A model generated the notes under the pieces. It was not told where the DNA came from. It searched no databases and was given only the letters and a program-made list of their open reading frames with translations. Shown here piece after piece: positions 33,483-42,389 of a DNA stretch of 64,000 nucleotides. The DNA comes from DYFT01 sp041695085. GTDB lineage: Bacteria > Bacteroidota > Ignavibacteria > UBA10030. The position numbers and the translations under genes are program-made. The DNA lies in assembly GCA_041695085.1 (NCBI GenBank), contig JBGFRO010000049.1:1-64000 (forward strand). The letters are read 5' to 3'. The number at the start of each line of letters is the position of its first letter. Position 1 is the first letter of the stretch.

Positions 33483-34508
33483 CTAAAGTCCATTTTCAAG
33501 ATCGTTCGCAATGATTTCCTTCGCTACCTTTGCCAGGTATTCGATCCTTTGCCGCCAATGGGACTCGTATTCCTCTTTACTGAGCAGCAGGACTGATTGA
33601 GCGTGTTGATAGTAGGAGTCTGTTATGGCATCCCCTGCAAACCAGTCGGATACAATTTTTGTCATGATAGCAGAGAGCTGACGTGCCTCCACGTCGTTGA
33701 GTTTCTTCTTAAGATAATAAGTAACGAGAATCTTCTCATTGAGGGATTGGACAACGCGCTGATGTAAGGAGCGAAGTTCATCCTCGTCAAGTCCTTCAAG
33801 ATCGATCTGATACTCGGCGTCCCGACTTGTAGGGGCTTTGTGTCCGTAGGTTTCCCGAATCAAACGTACGAGGTCGAAGAGCGGGATCGAACGACGGAAC
33901 TGATCTTGTTCTCTTAGCAGACGATCGACTTCTTTGAGAATGTGCGGAGTCGGCTGAAGGAGCAATCCGTTCTCGGAAAGCTCCATCTCGAGCAGCTCCA
34001 GCGGAAACGCTTGAAGGTGATCCAGCGGATCGCACTCCCGAGGCCGTAGAACCTTTCCACGAAAGTCCTCAACCAGCATCAACGCGCGAGAACATTTGAG
34101 ATGATCTCGAATATTTCGCATGATCTTTGCGCCGGTTGGATCGCATTGCGCGTAGGTTCGCGAAAGCTGTGCGTTCGCGACCTTGGTGACCAGAGTTCGA
34201 AATGCGAGAAAGAGGGAAAGGTCGTCAATTGTGTCGCTTGGCTCTGATAGTTTGGAAAGCAACCTTTGCAGTCGATAGAATTGTCCTGCCTCATCGCGCG
34301 CAAACATCTCCGCGATACAATCGTATGCCAGATCCGACTGCGTCATACCGTGGAACGAAAGCAGGGCAAGAAGCGATGAGCGATAGTGGAGGACGTAGGT
34401 TTCGGACACCACGCGACAAATTTGAATGAGGCGCGCGAGTTCCTGTTCGCGAATTGATCCGTTCGCCGCTTTGACGAGAAGCTCGCGAAGATCTTTAGGT
34501 GGATGCAT
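33483..34508 (-). CDS. unrecognised cytoplasmic protein, possibly a divergent sigma-like factor
   Basis: 341 aa, helical, no membrane segment. I do not recognise a family. The helix SDLAYDCIAEMFARDEAGQF followed by a segment TLVTKVANAQLSRTYAQCDP is reminiscent of sigma region 2, and the two genes downstream encode anti-sigma-like zinc-finger proteins, so a sigma or other regulator role is a reasonable guess from context. It could equally be an unrelated protein. Confidence 0.6.
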   Translation of the reverse strand: MHPPKDLRELLVKAANGSIREQELARLIQICRVVSETYVLHYRSSLLALLSFHGMTQSDLAYDCIAEMFARDEAGQFYRLQRLLSKLSEPSDTIDDLSLFLAFRTLVTKVANAQLSRTYAQCDPTGAKIMRNIRDHLKCSRALMLVEDFRGKVLRPRECDPLDHLQAFPLELLEMELSENGLLLQPTPHILKEVDRLLREQDQFRRSIPLFDLVRLIRETYGHKAPTSRDAEYQIDLEGLDEDELRSLHQRVVQSLNEKILVTYYLKKKLNDVEARQLSAIMTKIVSDWFAGDAITDSYYQHAQSVLLLSKEEYESHWRQRIEYLAKVAKEIIANDLENGL

Positions 34509-34697
34509 GTCGCGTTAAAGGTCGGGAGGAAACCGGAAAGAGTTTACCAAATGGAACGATGAAATTCAAGAACCATGCGAATTTGCGCAAGCCTCTTTTT
34601 TTGGTTATCATAACCCTGCAAAAGAAATCGGGCTCGGAGTTTGAAACGTTGCGAGTTTATTAGGGAATTGGTGTCTAAACGCAGGAAAGGAGATCGC

Positions 34698-34910
34698 ATG
34701 TCCCCCTTAGAGGAAAAAATCAGAAAACTGCCTCCTGAATTACAGAAGGAGGTAGAAGAGTTTATTGATTCTCTTGCGGAGAAAAGTGGAAGGAAACGGC
34801 GGAGGAAACCCGAATTTCGATGGGCAGGCGCGCTCAAGGATTTGCGAGGTCAATATACCTCGGTAGAACTCCAGCATAAGATCGCTGAGTGGCGGATCGG
34901 AGAACGATGA
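34698..34910 (+). CDS. DUF2281-like antitoxin (VapB-like)
   Basis: 70 aa starting MSPLEEKIRKLPPELQKEVE and continuing EFIDSLAEK, the DUF2281 pattern, with a C-terminal WAGALKDLRGQYTSVELQHK toxin-binding region. An AAGGAGA site precedes the ATG at 34698; the frame is open to 34641. It overlaps vapC by 4 bases (ATGA). Confidence 0.88.
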   Translation: MSPLEEKIRKLPPELQKEVEEFIDSLAEKSGRKRRRKPEFRWAGALKDLRGQYTSVELQHKIAEWRIGER

Positions 34911-35323
34911 GGATTCTTCTTGATACGAATATTGTTCTGGAACTCATTCTGGGACAGGAAAGAGCCGACGACGTACGGAGCCTTCTCATGCAGACAGACC
35001 AACATCAACTCTTCATTTCTGACTTCTCTGTCCACTCAATAGGATTGTTGCTCTTTCGACGGAAGCAGAAGGAAGCGTTTCGGGAGTTTTTAGATGACCT
35101 CCTTGTCGATTCGAACTTGGCGATGATCGGGTTAACAAATGAGCAGATGGGATCGATCATCGACGTCGCCGAACAATTCGCACTCGACTTCGATGACGCG
35201 TACCAGTACGGGATCGCGGTGAAACACAACCTTATCATCGTCAGTTTCGATGCAGACTTTGATCGTACTGATCGCGGGCGAAAAACGCCTGAGATCATCT
35301 TAAGACAGAAAACAGGTCAATGA
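34907..35323 (+). CDS. vapC: PIN domain toxin VapC
   Basis: 138 aa PIN ribonuclease from MRILLDTNIVLELILGQERA, with FALDFDDAYQYGIAVKHNLI and IVSFDADFDRT carrying the other acidic residues. Translation-coupled to the DUF2281 antitoxin upstream, and its stop overlaps the ATG of tsaD (ATGA), so it is wired into a housekeeping operon. Appears intact. Confidence 0.9.
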   Translation: MRILLDTNIVLELILGQERADDVRSLLMQTDQHQLFISDFSVHSIGLLLFRRKQKEAFREFLDDLLVDSNLAMIGLTNEQMGSIIDVAEQFALDFDDAYQYGIAVKHNLIIVSFDADFDRTDRGRKTPEIILRQKTGQ

Positions 35324-36360
35324 CCATCCTCGGCATCGAAACATCATGCGATGAAACTTCAGCCGCTGTTGTCGTGGATGGCGTGCTCCGGTCCAACGTC
35401 ACCGCTACGCAGCTCTTTCATTCAAGATTTGGCGGCGTGGTACCGGAGCTGGCCTCAAGAGCGCATCAACAACGCATTGTCCCTGTCGTTGCCGAGGCGC
35501 TGGAACGGGCGGGTCTCCCGAAATCGGAGCTGGATGCAGTTGCCGCCGTGTATGGCCCCGGTCTCGTCGGCTCTCTTCTCGTCGGTCTCAGTTTCGGGAA
35601 AGCAATGGCTGTGGGACTCGATATCCCATTCGTGGGGGTGAATCACATGGAGGCACACGTGTTTTCGAACCTCATCGAGGAGCCGATGCCCTCCTTCCCG
35701 TTCATCAATCTGACCGTTTCAGGTGGACACACTCAATTGGTTTACATCAAGGCACCTTTTGATTACACGGTGCTTGGTGAGACCAAAGATGATGCGGCGG
35801 GCGAGGCGTTCGACAAGGTGGCGAAGATGTTGGGCATCGGCTATCCGGGTGGTCCTCTTATCGACAAGCTGGCCGCCCACGGTGATCCAAACTTTGTAAG
35901 CTTTCCTCGATCGTATCTGAAGGATGGATCGTTGGAGTTTAGTTTCAGCGGATTGAAAACGTCCCTCCTCTATTACTTGAGAAAGCAAACGGGGACGAAA
36001 CAAACCGATGGGATTGCAGAACAACGGTGGGATGACAGGTTTCTTGCCAATGTGTGTGCAAGCTTCCAGGCAGCCGTGGTCGATGTGCTTGTCAGGAAGA
36101 CGCTGTGGGCGGCGGAGCGAACCGGAGCGCGTGACATCGCGATTGCTGGTGGTGTTGCAGCCAATAGCGAGTTGCGAAGAAGAATGCGTGAAGAGGTGTT
36201 GAATCGTGGATATCGTCTCTTTATCCCGAAACTCGAATACTGCACCGACAATGGTGCGATGGTGGCAATGGTGGGCTTTTGGAAAATGAAAGTAGGGAAG
36301 ACTTCAAGCCTCGAACTTACCGCCGAACCCAGTCTATCGCTTGCACGAACTGTCGATTAA
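35320..36360 (+). CDS. tsaD: tRNA N6-threonylcarbamoyladenosine transferase TsaD
   Basis: 346 aa ASKHA-fold enzyme that places threonylcarbamoyl on A37 of ANN-decoding tRNAs. Visible: GIETSCDETSAAVV at the start, the metal-binding H-M-E-A-H motif (NHMEAHVF), VSGGHTQLV and the C-terminal AIAGGVAANSELR. It overlaps vapC by 4 bases. Complete. Confidence 0.97.
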   Translation: MTILGIETSCDETSAAVVVDGVLRSNVTATQLFHSRFGGVVPELASRAHQQRIVPVVAEALERAGLPKSELDAVAAVYGPGLVGSLLVGLSFGKAMAVGLDIPFVGVNHMEAHVFSNLIEEPMPSFPFINLTVSGGHTQLVYIKAPFDYTVLGETKDDAAGEAFDKVAKMLGIGYPGGPLIDKLAAHGDPNFVSFPRSYLKDGSLEFSFSGLKTSLLYYLRKQTGTKQTDGIAEQRWDDRFLANVCASFQAAVVDVLVRKTLWAAERTGARDIAIAGGVAANSELRRRMREEVLNRGYRLFIPKLEYCTDNGAMVAMVGFWKMKVGKTSSLELTAEPSLSLARTVD

Positions 36361-36378
36361 ACCGCTATCCGCTCAACA

Positions 36379-37176
36379 ATGAATCGCATCGCTACGACAT
36401 TTGAAATGCTCACCTCCGAAGGGAAGCGAGCGCTGATTCCTTACATCACACCCGAGTTTCCCCTTCGAGGATCAACAGGCCCCTTGCTCGATTCGCTGGT
36501 AGAAGGAGGCGCAGACCTGATCGAAGTGGGAATTCCATTTTCCGATCCTCTTGCGGATGGTGAGACAATACAGCATTCATCCGAAATTGCATTGCGGAAC
36601 GGAGTGAACATCCGATTCATTCTGGAGAAGGTTCGTCAGTTTCGAGCGAGGAGCGACGTACCCATGCTCCTGATGGGTTACATCAATCCGATTCTGCGGT
36701 ACGGATTGGAAGATTTTTTTTCCGACTGTGGGTCGAATGGAGTTGACGGAGTGATCATTCCGGATCTCCCACCTGAGGAGGCAGACGAGGTCATTCGACT
36801 CAGTCGATCAAACGGCATCAGCAATGTGTTCCTCATTGCGCCGACGACTCCACCGGAGCGAATCCGGCAGATCGATGCACTCTCGACGCACTTTTCGTAC
36901 TGTGTTTCGGTGACCGGTGTGACCGGCGTTCGTGCTCGTCACCTTCAGAATGGAGCGTTCGAGCGTTTTCTCACGACCGTGCGTTCCAACGTGAGGAAGC
37001 GATTTGTGGTGGGATTCGGCATTTCGACAAACGAAGACGTCGCATCGGTCTGGAAGCATGCCGATGGGGCTGTTGTCGGTTCGGCCTTGATCTCGAAGAT
37101 CGCCAGCGCCAAAACTGTCGAAGAGGCCGCCTCTGAAGCGAAACAATTTCTCCGTTCTCTCCGTCCAACCGCATAA
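36379..37176 (+). CDS. trpA: tryptophan synthase alpha subunit
   Basis: 265 aa TIM barrel that cleaves indole-3-glycerol phosphate. The catalytic Glu and Asp are in LIEVGIPFSDPLADG; the phosphate-binding loop GFGIS is present. The first strand reads IPYITPEFP where IPFITAGDP is more usual. No other trp gene is in the window. It is 18 bases after tsaD and 14 before the chorismate mutase gene. Confidence 0.96.
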   Translation: MNRIATTFEMLTSEGKRALIPYITPEFPLRGSTGPLLDSLVEGGADLIEVGIPFSDPLADGETIQHSSEIALRNGVNIRFILEKVRQFRARSDVPMLLMGYINPILRYGLEDFFSDCGSNGVDGVIIPDLPPEEADEVIRLSRSNGISNVFLIAPTTPPERIRQIDALSTHFSYCVSVTGVTGVRARHLQNGAFERFLTTVRSNVRKRFVVGFGISTNEDVASVWKHADGAVVGSALISKIASAKTVEEAASEAKQFLRSLRPTA

Positions 37177-37190
37177 GGCAAGAGCTGGCT

Positions 37191-37490
37191 ATGCAAGCAC
37201 TCGACGAGTGGCGCAAAAAGATTGATGAAATCGATCTGCAACTGGTGAAGTTACTGAACGAACGCGCGCGTTGCGCTGAAGAGATTGGAAAAATCAAACT
37301 CGAACTCGGCCTCGATGCCTATTCGCCTGAACGAGAAGAGGAAGTCATGAGGAACGTAACTCTGAACAACCCGGGACCACTTTCTCAACAGGCGATGAGA
37401 CGTCTCTTCGAGCGGATCATCGATGAATCGCGCGCCGTCGAGCGCCTCTTCATGGTTGAACGGCAGCGGATAAGGAAGCTGAAGCCATAG
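37191..37490 (+). CDS. chorismate mutase, AroQ type
   Basis: 99 aa helical enzyme converting chorismate to prephenate. Active-site pattern is visible: the N-terminal Arg of EWRKKIDEIDLQLVKLLNER, the second Arg and Lys in RARCAEEIGKIK. A stand-alone mutase, not fused to prephenate dehydratase or DAHP synthase. Neighbour of trpA in an aromatic amino-acid pair. Confidence 0.92.
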   Translation: MQALDEWRKKIDEIDLQLVKLLNERARCAEEIGKIKLELGLDAYSPEREEEVMRNVTLNNPGPLSQQAMRRLFERIIDESRAVERLFMVERQRIRKLKP

Positions 37491-37550
37491 CCTTGACAAG
37501 TTTGCAAGAATACTTCTTCGAGCATACCGACAACTTTCTGATCACACCAC

Positions 37551-38597
37551 GTGCTAAACGTTCTTAAGATACATCCTGTTCTCTCCTCTGTACTCGGATT
37601 TCTCATCCTTCTGTTTTTTTTCATCTATTGGATTTTCTGGGCGCCGAATACTTCCGCCGCATCGCCCGATCGGATGGTCACTGTGCCGCGTGGTGTAAGC
37701 TTCACCTCGGTTGCTGATTCACTTGAATCGAGCGGCATATTAAAGAGCCGATGGACGTTCGATCTCGCAGGCCGGATTCTCGGATTAACGCGGGAGATCA
37801 AAGTGGGGAAATACCAATTTCCTCGTGGCCTCTCAAACGTCCAGATTCTGAGAGACCTCTCGGAAGGCACCTCTCGGGTGAAGTTGAACGTTCTCGTGCC
37901 GGAAGGGTGGCGCATTGAACGAATCGCCATTCGGTACACGCAAGTGCTTGGCATCGACACCGAGCGCTTTATCAACCTGTGCCGCAGTGAGCGGTTCACG
38001 AGATCGCTCGGCATCGACAGCGAAACGCTCGAGGGCTACCTCATGCCCGATACCTACCGGTTTTTCTGGCAAACGGAAGAAGAGGAGATCATTGAGACAA
38101 TGGTGAACGCCTTCAAAGCGTTCTACGTCGATTCGCTCGTACGGCGCCAGGAGGAATTGAAGATGTCTCTCAACGAGGTGCTCACACTTGCCTCAATCGT
38201 CGAAGGCGAAACGAGCCTGGACAGCGAACGGGCAACCATCGCGGGTGTCTATCACAACCGTCTAAAGAAACGAATGCGTCTCGAAGCGGATCCAACCATT
38301 CAATACATCATTCCGGATGGACCCAGACGACTCTTCTATTCCGACCTTCGCATCGAGTCTCCTTTCAACACCTACCGCAATTATGGTCTCCCCCCTTCGC
38401 CCATTGGAAGTCCGGGAAGAAAGTCCATTCTCGCCGCGCTCTATCCGGAACAACATGCTTACCTCTTCTTCGTGGCAGATGGAAATGGGGGACATCGCTT
38501 CTCTCGCACGTACGCCGAACATCAGCGTGCAGTCAGAGAGTGGCGCCGGATTCGACGCGAGGCACAGCAACAGGCTCTTCCCAACCCGAGCGGCTGA
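37551..38597 (+). CDS. mltG: endolytic murein transglycosylase MltG
   Basis: 348 aa starting with GTG. An N-terminal membrane helix (VLGFLILLFFFIYWIFW), then the YceG domain with VPEGW, the catalytic Glu in LASIVEGETS, and the block PTIQYIIPDGP followed by PFNTYRNYGLPPSPIGSPG. It cuts nascent glycan strands at the inner membrane. Complete length. Confidence 0.95.
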   Translation: MLNVLKIHPVLSSVLGFLILLFFFIYWIFWAPNTSAASPDRMVTVPRGVSFTSVADSLESSGILKSRWTFDLAGRILGLTREIKVGKYQFPRGLSNVQILRDLSEGTSRVKLNVLVPEGWRIERIAIRYTQVLGIDTERFINLCRSERFTRSLGIDSETLEGYLMPDTYRFFWQTEEEEIIETMVNAFKAFYVDSLVRRQEELKMSLNEVLTLASIVEGETSLDSERATIAGVYHNRLKKRMRLEADPTIQYIIPDGPRRLFYSDLRIESPFNTYRNYGLPPSPIGSPGRKSILAALYPEQHAYLFFVADGNGGHRFSRTYAEHQRAVREWRRIRREAQQQALPNPSG

Positions 38598-38673
38598 TGA
38601 TGTCGGAAATCCCCTTCCTTCTTCAGCATCCTTTCCCTACATTCCTGCCATTCTTCATTGTTTGAAGCAACTC

Positions 38674-40383
38674 ATGACGAACCGCAACATCCTTTCGTTT
38701 TCCCATCTGCTTCTTCTGCTTCTCTGTTCGTGCGCGGGACAGCAGGCTCCGCAAGGGGGACCCGTCGATACCGAGCCTCCGCAAATCATTTCAACATATC
38801 CTGCACCTAATACGACTCGTTTTAACGAACGGCGACTCGTTTTTGAGTTCAATGAGTATGTGGAGCGTCGTACGTTCGAAGAATCGATCTTCATTTCGCC
38901 AGCGATCGGTCGGGTTGAATTCGAGTGGAGCGGTACGGAAGTGGAGGTTCGCTTTGAGGAAGAACTTCGTAAGAACACCACGTATGTCGTTACCATCGGT
39001 ACCGATGTGGCTGATCTCCGCAATCGCAACAAAATGGCGCGCGCATTCTCACTTGCCTTCTCAACGGGAGAGACCATCGATCATGGCGTCATCGAGGGGA
39101 AGGTCTACACACAGAAACCCGCTGATCCATCCGAAGGTGTTATGGTCTTCGCATACCAGCTGGTCAACAGCGCAAGCGATACGCTGAATCCCGTTCACGT
39201 AGCTCCTTCCTACATCACCCAAACGGGTAAGGGGGGCGAGTTCACTCTGCAACATCTTGCGCTGGGAACCTATCGGATTCTTGCGGTGCGCGACGCATAT
39301 AAAAATCTTCTCTACGATCCGGAAGCCGATGAGTACGGTGTGCCATCGAGCGATATTGTGTTGACAGAACAGGATTCGATTGCTGTCGGAATCCGAATCC
39401 GATTGTCCAAACAGGACACAACCGCTCCCCGATTGCTCAAAGTGACCGTCCAGAGTCGTACGCAGGTCCTGCTCGAATTCTCCGAGGCCATGCACCAAGG
39501 GACATTCTTCCCGCAAGGTGTCTTGGTGGTGGATACGCTCTCGAATCAGGAAGTGAGGGTGAAAGCCATTGCTCAGCTTTACTCAAAGCCCGCCTCTTTT
39601 ATGGTGGCGACCGATACGTTGGAAAGGGAAAGGCCCTATCGAATTCGCATAACCGACGCGCGCGACCTCGCGGGGAATCAAATGAATCCTCTTGCCAATT
39701 CGCTTCCCTTCACTGTCACAGATGAGCGAGATTCTCTCGATGTGAAGGTGATTGGAGTGTCGGTCGCCGATAGTGCGAGGGGAATTGTTCTGCGTCCGGA
39801 ACTCCACGTTGGATTCTCGACTCCCTTGTTAAGAGAAGAGGCAGAAAGGGGCATCCGGCTTGTTGATCCCAAGAAGAATGCAGTTCCTTTGAATGTTCGA
39901 TGGATTGGTGGAGCAATCACTGTGCTGCAACCTCGTGAAGAACTTGCAGGGAGGACGTTTTATCGACTCGAAATCGATCTCTCTTCTTTGAAGGATCTTT
40001 TTTCGAGACGGGGAAGAGACACGACTTTTGTGATAACCTTCGAGACGCTCGATCCGGAAGCGTTGAGTGCAATAGAAGGTCGAGTCGTCGATACACACCC
40101 AACTGATACAAGCGGAAGTCTGATACTTACGGCGCTCAATGTCGAAAAGAAGGAAGCACCACCTTCGCAGCTCGTTTTGTCTTCCTCCGGACCGTTTCTG
40201 TTCAATCATCTTGAGGAGGGGCGTTACATCCTCGAAGTGTTTCGTGACCGAAATGGGAATATGAGGTACGATGCCGGGCTACCGTATCCGTTCCAAACTT
40301 CGGAACGGTTTGTGCAGTATCGAGACACGCTGCGTCTGCGCGCACGATGGCCGTTGGAGGGAATTCTCTTGGAGTTGAGATGA
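38674..40383 (+). CDS. lipoprotein with SbsA-type Ig-like domains
   Basis: 569 aa. Start at MTNRNILSFSHLLLLLLCSC, a lipoprotein signal with the Cys in LLCSC. Then an SbsA/Big_5 Ig-like domain (EPPQIISTYPAPNTTRFNER, TTYVVTIGTDVADLRNR), a carboxypeptidase-regulatory-like stretch (LGTYRILAVRDAYKN) and two further Ig-like domains. The frame is open to 38317, but that part overlaps mltG. Likely outer-membrane anchored; function unknown. Confidence 0.85.
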   Translation: MTNRNILSFSHLLLLLLCSCAGQQAPQGGPVDTEPPQIISTYPAPNTTRFNERRLVFEFNEYVERRTFEESIFISPAIGRVEFEWSGTEVEVRFEEELRKNTTYVVTIGTDVADLRNRNKMARAFSLAFSTGETIDHGVIEGKVYTQKPADPSEGVMVFAYQLVNSASDTLNPVHVAPSYITQTGKGGEFTLQHLALGTYRILAVRDAYKNLLYDPEADEYGVPSSDIVLTEQDSIAVGIRIRLSKQDTTAPRLLKVTVQSRTQVLLEFSEAMHQGTFFPQGVLVVDTLSNQEVRVKAIAQLYSKPASFMVATDTLERERPYRIRITDARDLAGNQMNPLANSLPFTVTDERDSLDVKVIGVSVADSARGIVLRPELHVGFSTPLLREEAERGIRLVDPKKNAVPLNVRWIGGAITVLQPREELAGRTFYRLEIDLSSLKDLFSRRGRDTTFVITFETLDPEALSAIEGRVVDTHPTDTSGSLILTALNVEKKEAPPSQLVLSSSGPFLFNHLEEGRYILEVFRDRNGNMRYDAGLPYPFQTSERFVQYRDTLRLRARWPLEGILLELR

Positions 40384-40505
40384 TCGACAACTGTCAGGAT
40401 TTTTTGTCGGTGTGTCTGACACTCGTCTCACTGAGCTTGATCCAATCGACCTCAAATCCGATTTAGAGAGTCGTTACAACTGAAGTGGAGCAAGCGGGAG
40501 TAGGT

Positions 40506-40650
40506 CGAAATCACGGCGCGCGGGTTGGAAAGCGATGGCGTGCGTTCAATTCTTGGCGCACTCCCGTCTCACGTCTATGACCTTCTTCCGCAAATGCGCC
40601 AAGAATTCTGGGTGGTGTGGAGGAAGAGCCATCGCGTGCGTTTGATTTCG
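40506..40650. repeat. structured repeat S, copy S5 (three nested stems)
   Basis: Nested stems: CGAAATCA (40506-40513) with TGATTTCG (40643-40650); GCGATGGC (40532-40539) with GCCATCGC (40628-40635); AATTCTTGGCGCA (40548-40560) with TGCGCCAAGAATT (40595-40607). All three pair perfectly. The 3' hairpin of S1-S4 is absent; element R-C begins 16 bases on. The 630-base gap before nuoA holds no gene. Confidence 0.8.
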
Positions 40651-40666
40651 GCACGTTTTCTTTTGT

Positions 40667-40786
40667 GAGGCTATGCACAATGGAGGGCGAGAAGCCTTCT
40701 CGCCCACAGTGGTGTTGCGAAAACTGTCTGAATTCCTCAAAGCTCGAACTCGCACATCACGTCGATTGAACTTTTTGCATAGCCTC
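40667..40786. repeat. element R, copy R-C (reverse orientation)
   Basis: 120 bp, reverse complement of R-A and R-B. Ends GAGGCTATGCACAA and TTTTTGCATAGCCTC pair; the internal hairpin is GGGCGAGAAG-CCTTCTCGCCC. Compared with R-A (GAGGCTGC) the end stem has changed on both sides. Confidence 0.85.
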
Positions 40787-40922
40787 GAGCGGATTCTCGC
40801 GTTGCGGGTTATGATGTTCACCTCTGCGGTGAAGGAAGAGTGTGTCCATTTCTAATGGATGTAGTTCTGCGAACCTACGACAGAACACGCCTCTATGTCG
40901 GAATCAAGGATCGAGAGGTTCG

Positions 40923-40951
40923 TTGACTTTGAGTCCATTTTTGCCTAACAT
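40923..40951 (+). promoter_or_regulatory. candidate promoter of the nuo genes
   Basis: TTGACT (40923-40928), 17-base spacer, TAACAT (40946-40951) followed by TTG. About 65 bases before the nuoA start, in the only long gap upstream. Confidence 0.5.
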
Positions 40952-41014
40952 TTGAACAGTTTTTTTGAGGTCGAGCAGGGTTGTACCTGCTGAACTCACA
41001 TCATCAATGAGGTC

Positions 41015-41371
41015 ATGCTCGAAAACTATCTACCCATTTTTATGATGATCTTGGGAGGCGTCCTCTTCGGGATCGTCATGGTGAAATTGAACGAATGGTT
41101 GGGACCCCGTCGCCCGACGGAGGAGAAGCTGACGACGTATGAGAGCGGGATGGAGCCGGTGCGAACAGCGCGTGAACGGTTCTCCGTCAAGTTCTACATG
41201 GTCGCGGTTCTCTTTATTCTGTTTGACATCGAGGTGGTCTTCATGTATCCGTGGGCCGTGGCGTTTCGTGAGTTGGGAATACTTGGCTTCGTGAGCATGA
41301 CCGCGTTCATCTTGGTCTTGTTGATCGGCCTCTATTACGTTTGGAGAAAAGGAGCGTTAGAATGGGATTAG
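41015..41371 (+). CDS. nuoA: NADH-quinone oxidoreductase subunit A
   Basis: 118 aa, three membrane helices. The conserved loop TYESGMEPVRTARERFSVKF and FDIEVVFMYPWAV are diagnostic of NuoA. First gene of the complex I run; its last 10 bases overlap nuoB. Confidence 0.96.
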   Translation: MLENYLPIFMMILGGVLFGIVMVKLNEWLGPRRPTEEKLTTYESGMEPVRTARERFSVKFYMVAVLFILFDIEVVFMYPWAVAFRELGILGFVSMTAFILVLLIGLYYVWRKGALEWD

Positions 41372-41901
41372 AACATGCGTTAGGCGATAGCTTTCTGACG
41401 ACCAAGTTGGAGGCAGCTATCAACTGGTGTCGCAAGAACTCCCTCTTTCCAATGCCCATGGGGATCTCGTGCTGTGCCATCGAAATGATGGCGTTTGCGG
41501 GACCAAAGTTCGACGTGTCAAGGTTCGGTTCCGAAGTGTTTCGATTCTCGCCTCGCCAGTCAGATGTCATGATCGTCGCGGGCACCACCACGTACAAGAT
41601 GGCGAAGGTGGTGCGGAAGATTTATGATCAAATGCCGGATCCAAAGTGGGTGATCGCGATGGGTGCCTGCACCTCGTCCGGCGGTATGTATCGCACGTAC
41701 TCCGTTGTGCAGGGGATCGACCTGTTCCTGCCCGTGGACGTTTACGTGGCGGGTTGTCCACCACGCCCTGACAACCTGATCCACGCGCTGATGGTGCTTC
41801 AGGAGAAAGTCTCGCGCGGGGAGAGCCGTGGCAGCTCGACTGCCATCATGGGCGACTTCACGACGAACAAGCCACAACCCCTGCCGGTTGTCGCTGGATA
41901 A
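41362..41901 (+). CDS. nuoB: NADH-quinone oxidoreductase subunit B
   Basis: 179 aa, carries cluster N2, the last iron-sulfur centre before quinone. Ligands are visible in GISCCAIEMMAF, GACTSSGGMY and VAGCPPRPD. Start at MGLEHALGD (41362); the frame is open 21 bases upstream inside nuoA. Confidence 0.96.
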   Translation: MGLEHALGDSFLTTKLEAAINWCRKNSLFPMPMGISCCAIEMMAFAGPKFDVSRFGSEVFRFSPRQSDVMIVAGTTTYKMAKVVRKIYDQMPDPKWVIAMGACTSSGGMYRTYSVVQGIDLFLPVDVYVAGCPPRPDNLIHALMVLQEKVSRGESRGSSTAIMGDFTTNKPQPLPVVAG

Positions 41902-41904
41902 GCT

Positions 41905-42387
41905 ATGAACGAACAAGTCGTGCAAAAGCTTTCTGCTCGCTTCGGTGAACAGACTTTTGAGACGAGCGAGTTTCGAGGTGAACTGACGGTCGTCGTTCCG
42001 AAGGAGAAGATCGTTGAAGTCTGCCGATTCCTCAAAGAAGATGTTGATCTGCAATTCGATCTGCTGGCAGATTTATGCGGGATTGATATGTACACGCCGA
42101 TGAAACGGTTTGGGGTGATCTACAATCTTTATTCTTTGAAGAACAAGCATCGCATCCGTCTGAAGACCTTCACGGAAGAGGAAGATCCGAAGGTTCCCAC
42201 GGTGACGAGTGTCTGGCGCACGGCAAATTGGCATGAACGTGAGGCGTACGACATGTTCGGCATCTTGTTTGAAGGACACCCCGATCTGCGCCGCATGTAT
42301 CTCCCTGATGAATTCGAGTATTTTCCGCTTCGCAAAGACTTTCCGCTGATGGGCATCCCCGGTTCACTTCCTCTCCCCAAAAAGTAA
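41905..42387 (+). CDS. nuoC: NADH-quinone oxidoreductase subunit C
   Basis: 160 aa, the 30 kDa subunit of the connecting fragment. The signature WHEREAYDMFGILFEGHPDL, then RRMYLPDEFEYFPLRKDFPL, is complete. Separate from nuoD, not fused. Confidence 0.95.
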   Translation: MNEQVVQKLSARFGEQTFETSEFRGELTVVVPKEKIVEVCRFLKEDVDLQFDLLADLCGIDMYTPMKRFGVIYNLYSLKNKHRIRLKTFTEEEDPKVPTVTSVWRTANWHEREAYDMFGILFEGHPDLRRMYLPDEFEYFPLRKDFPLMGIPGSLPLPKK

Positions 42388-42389
42388 GC

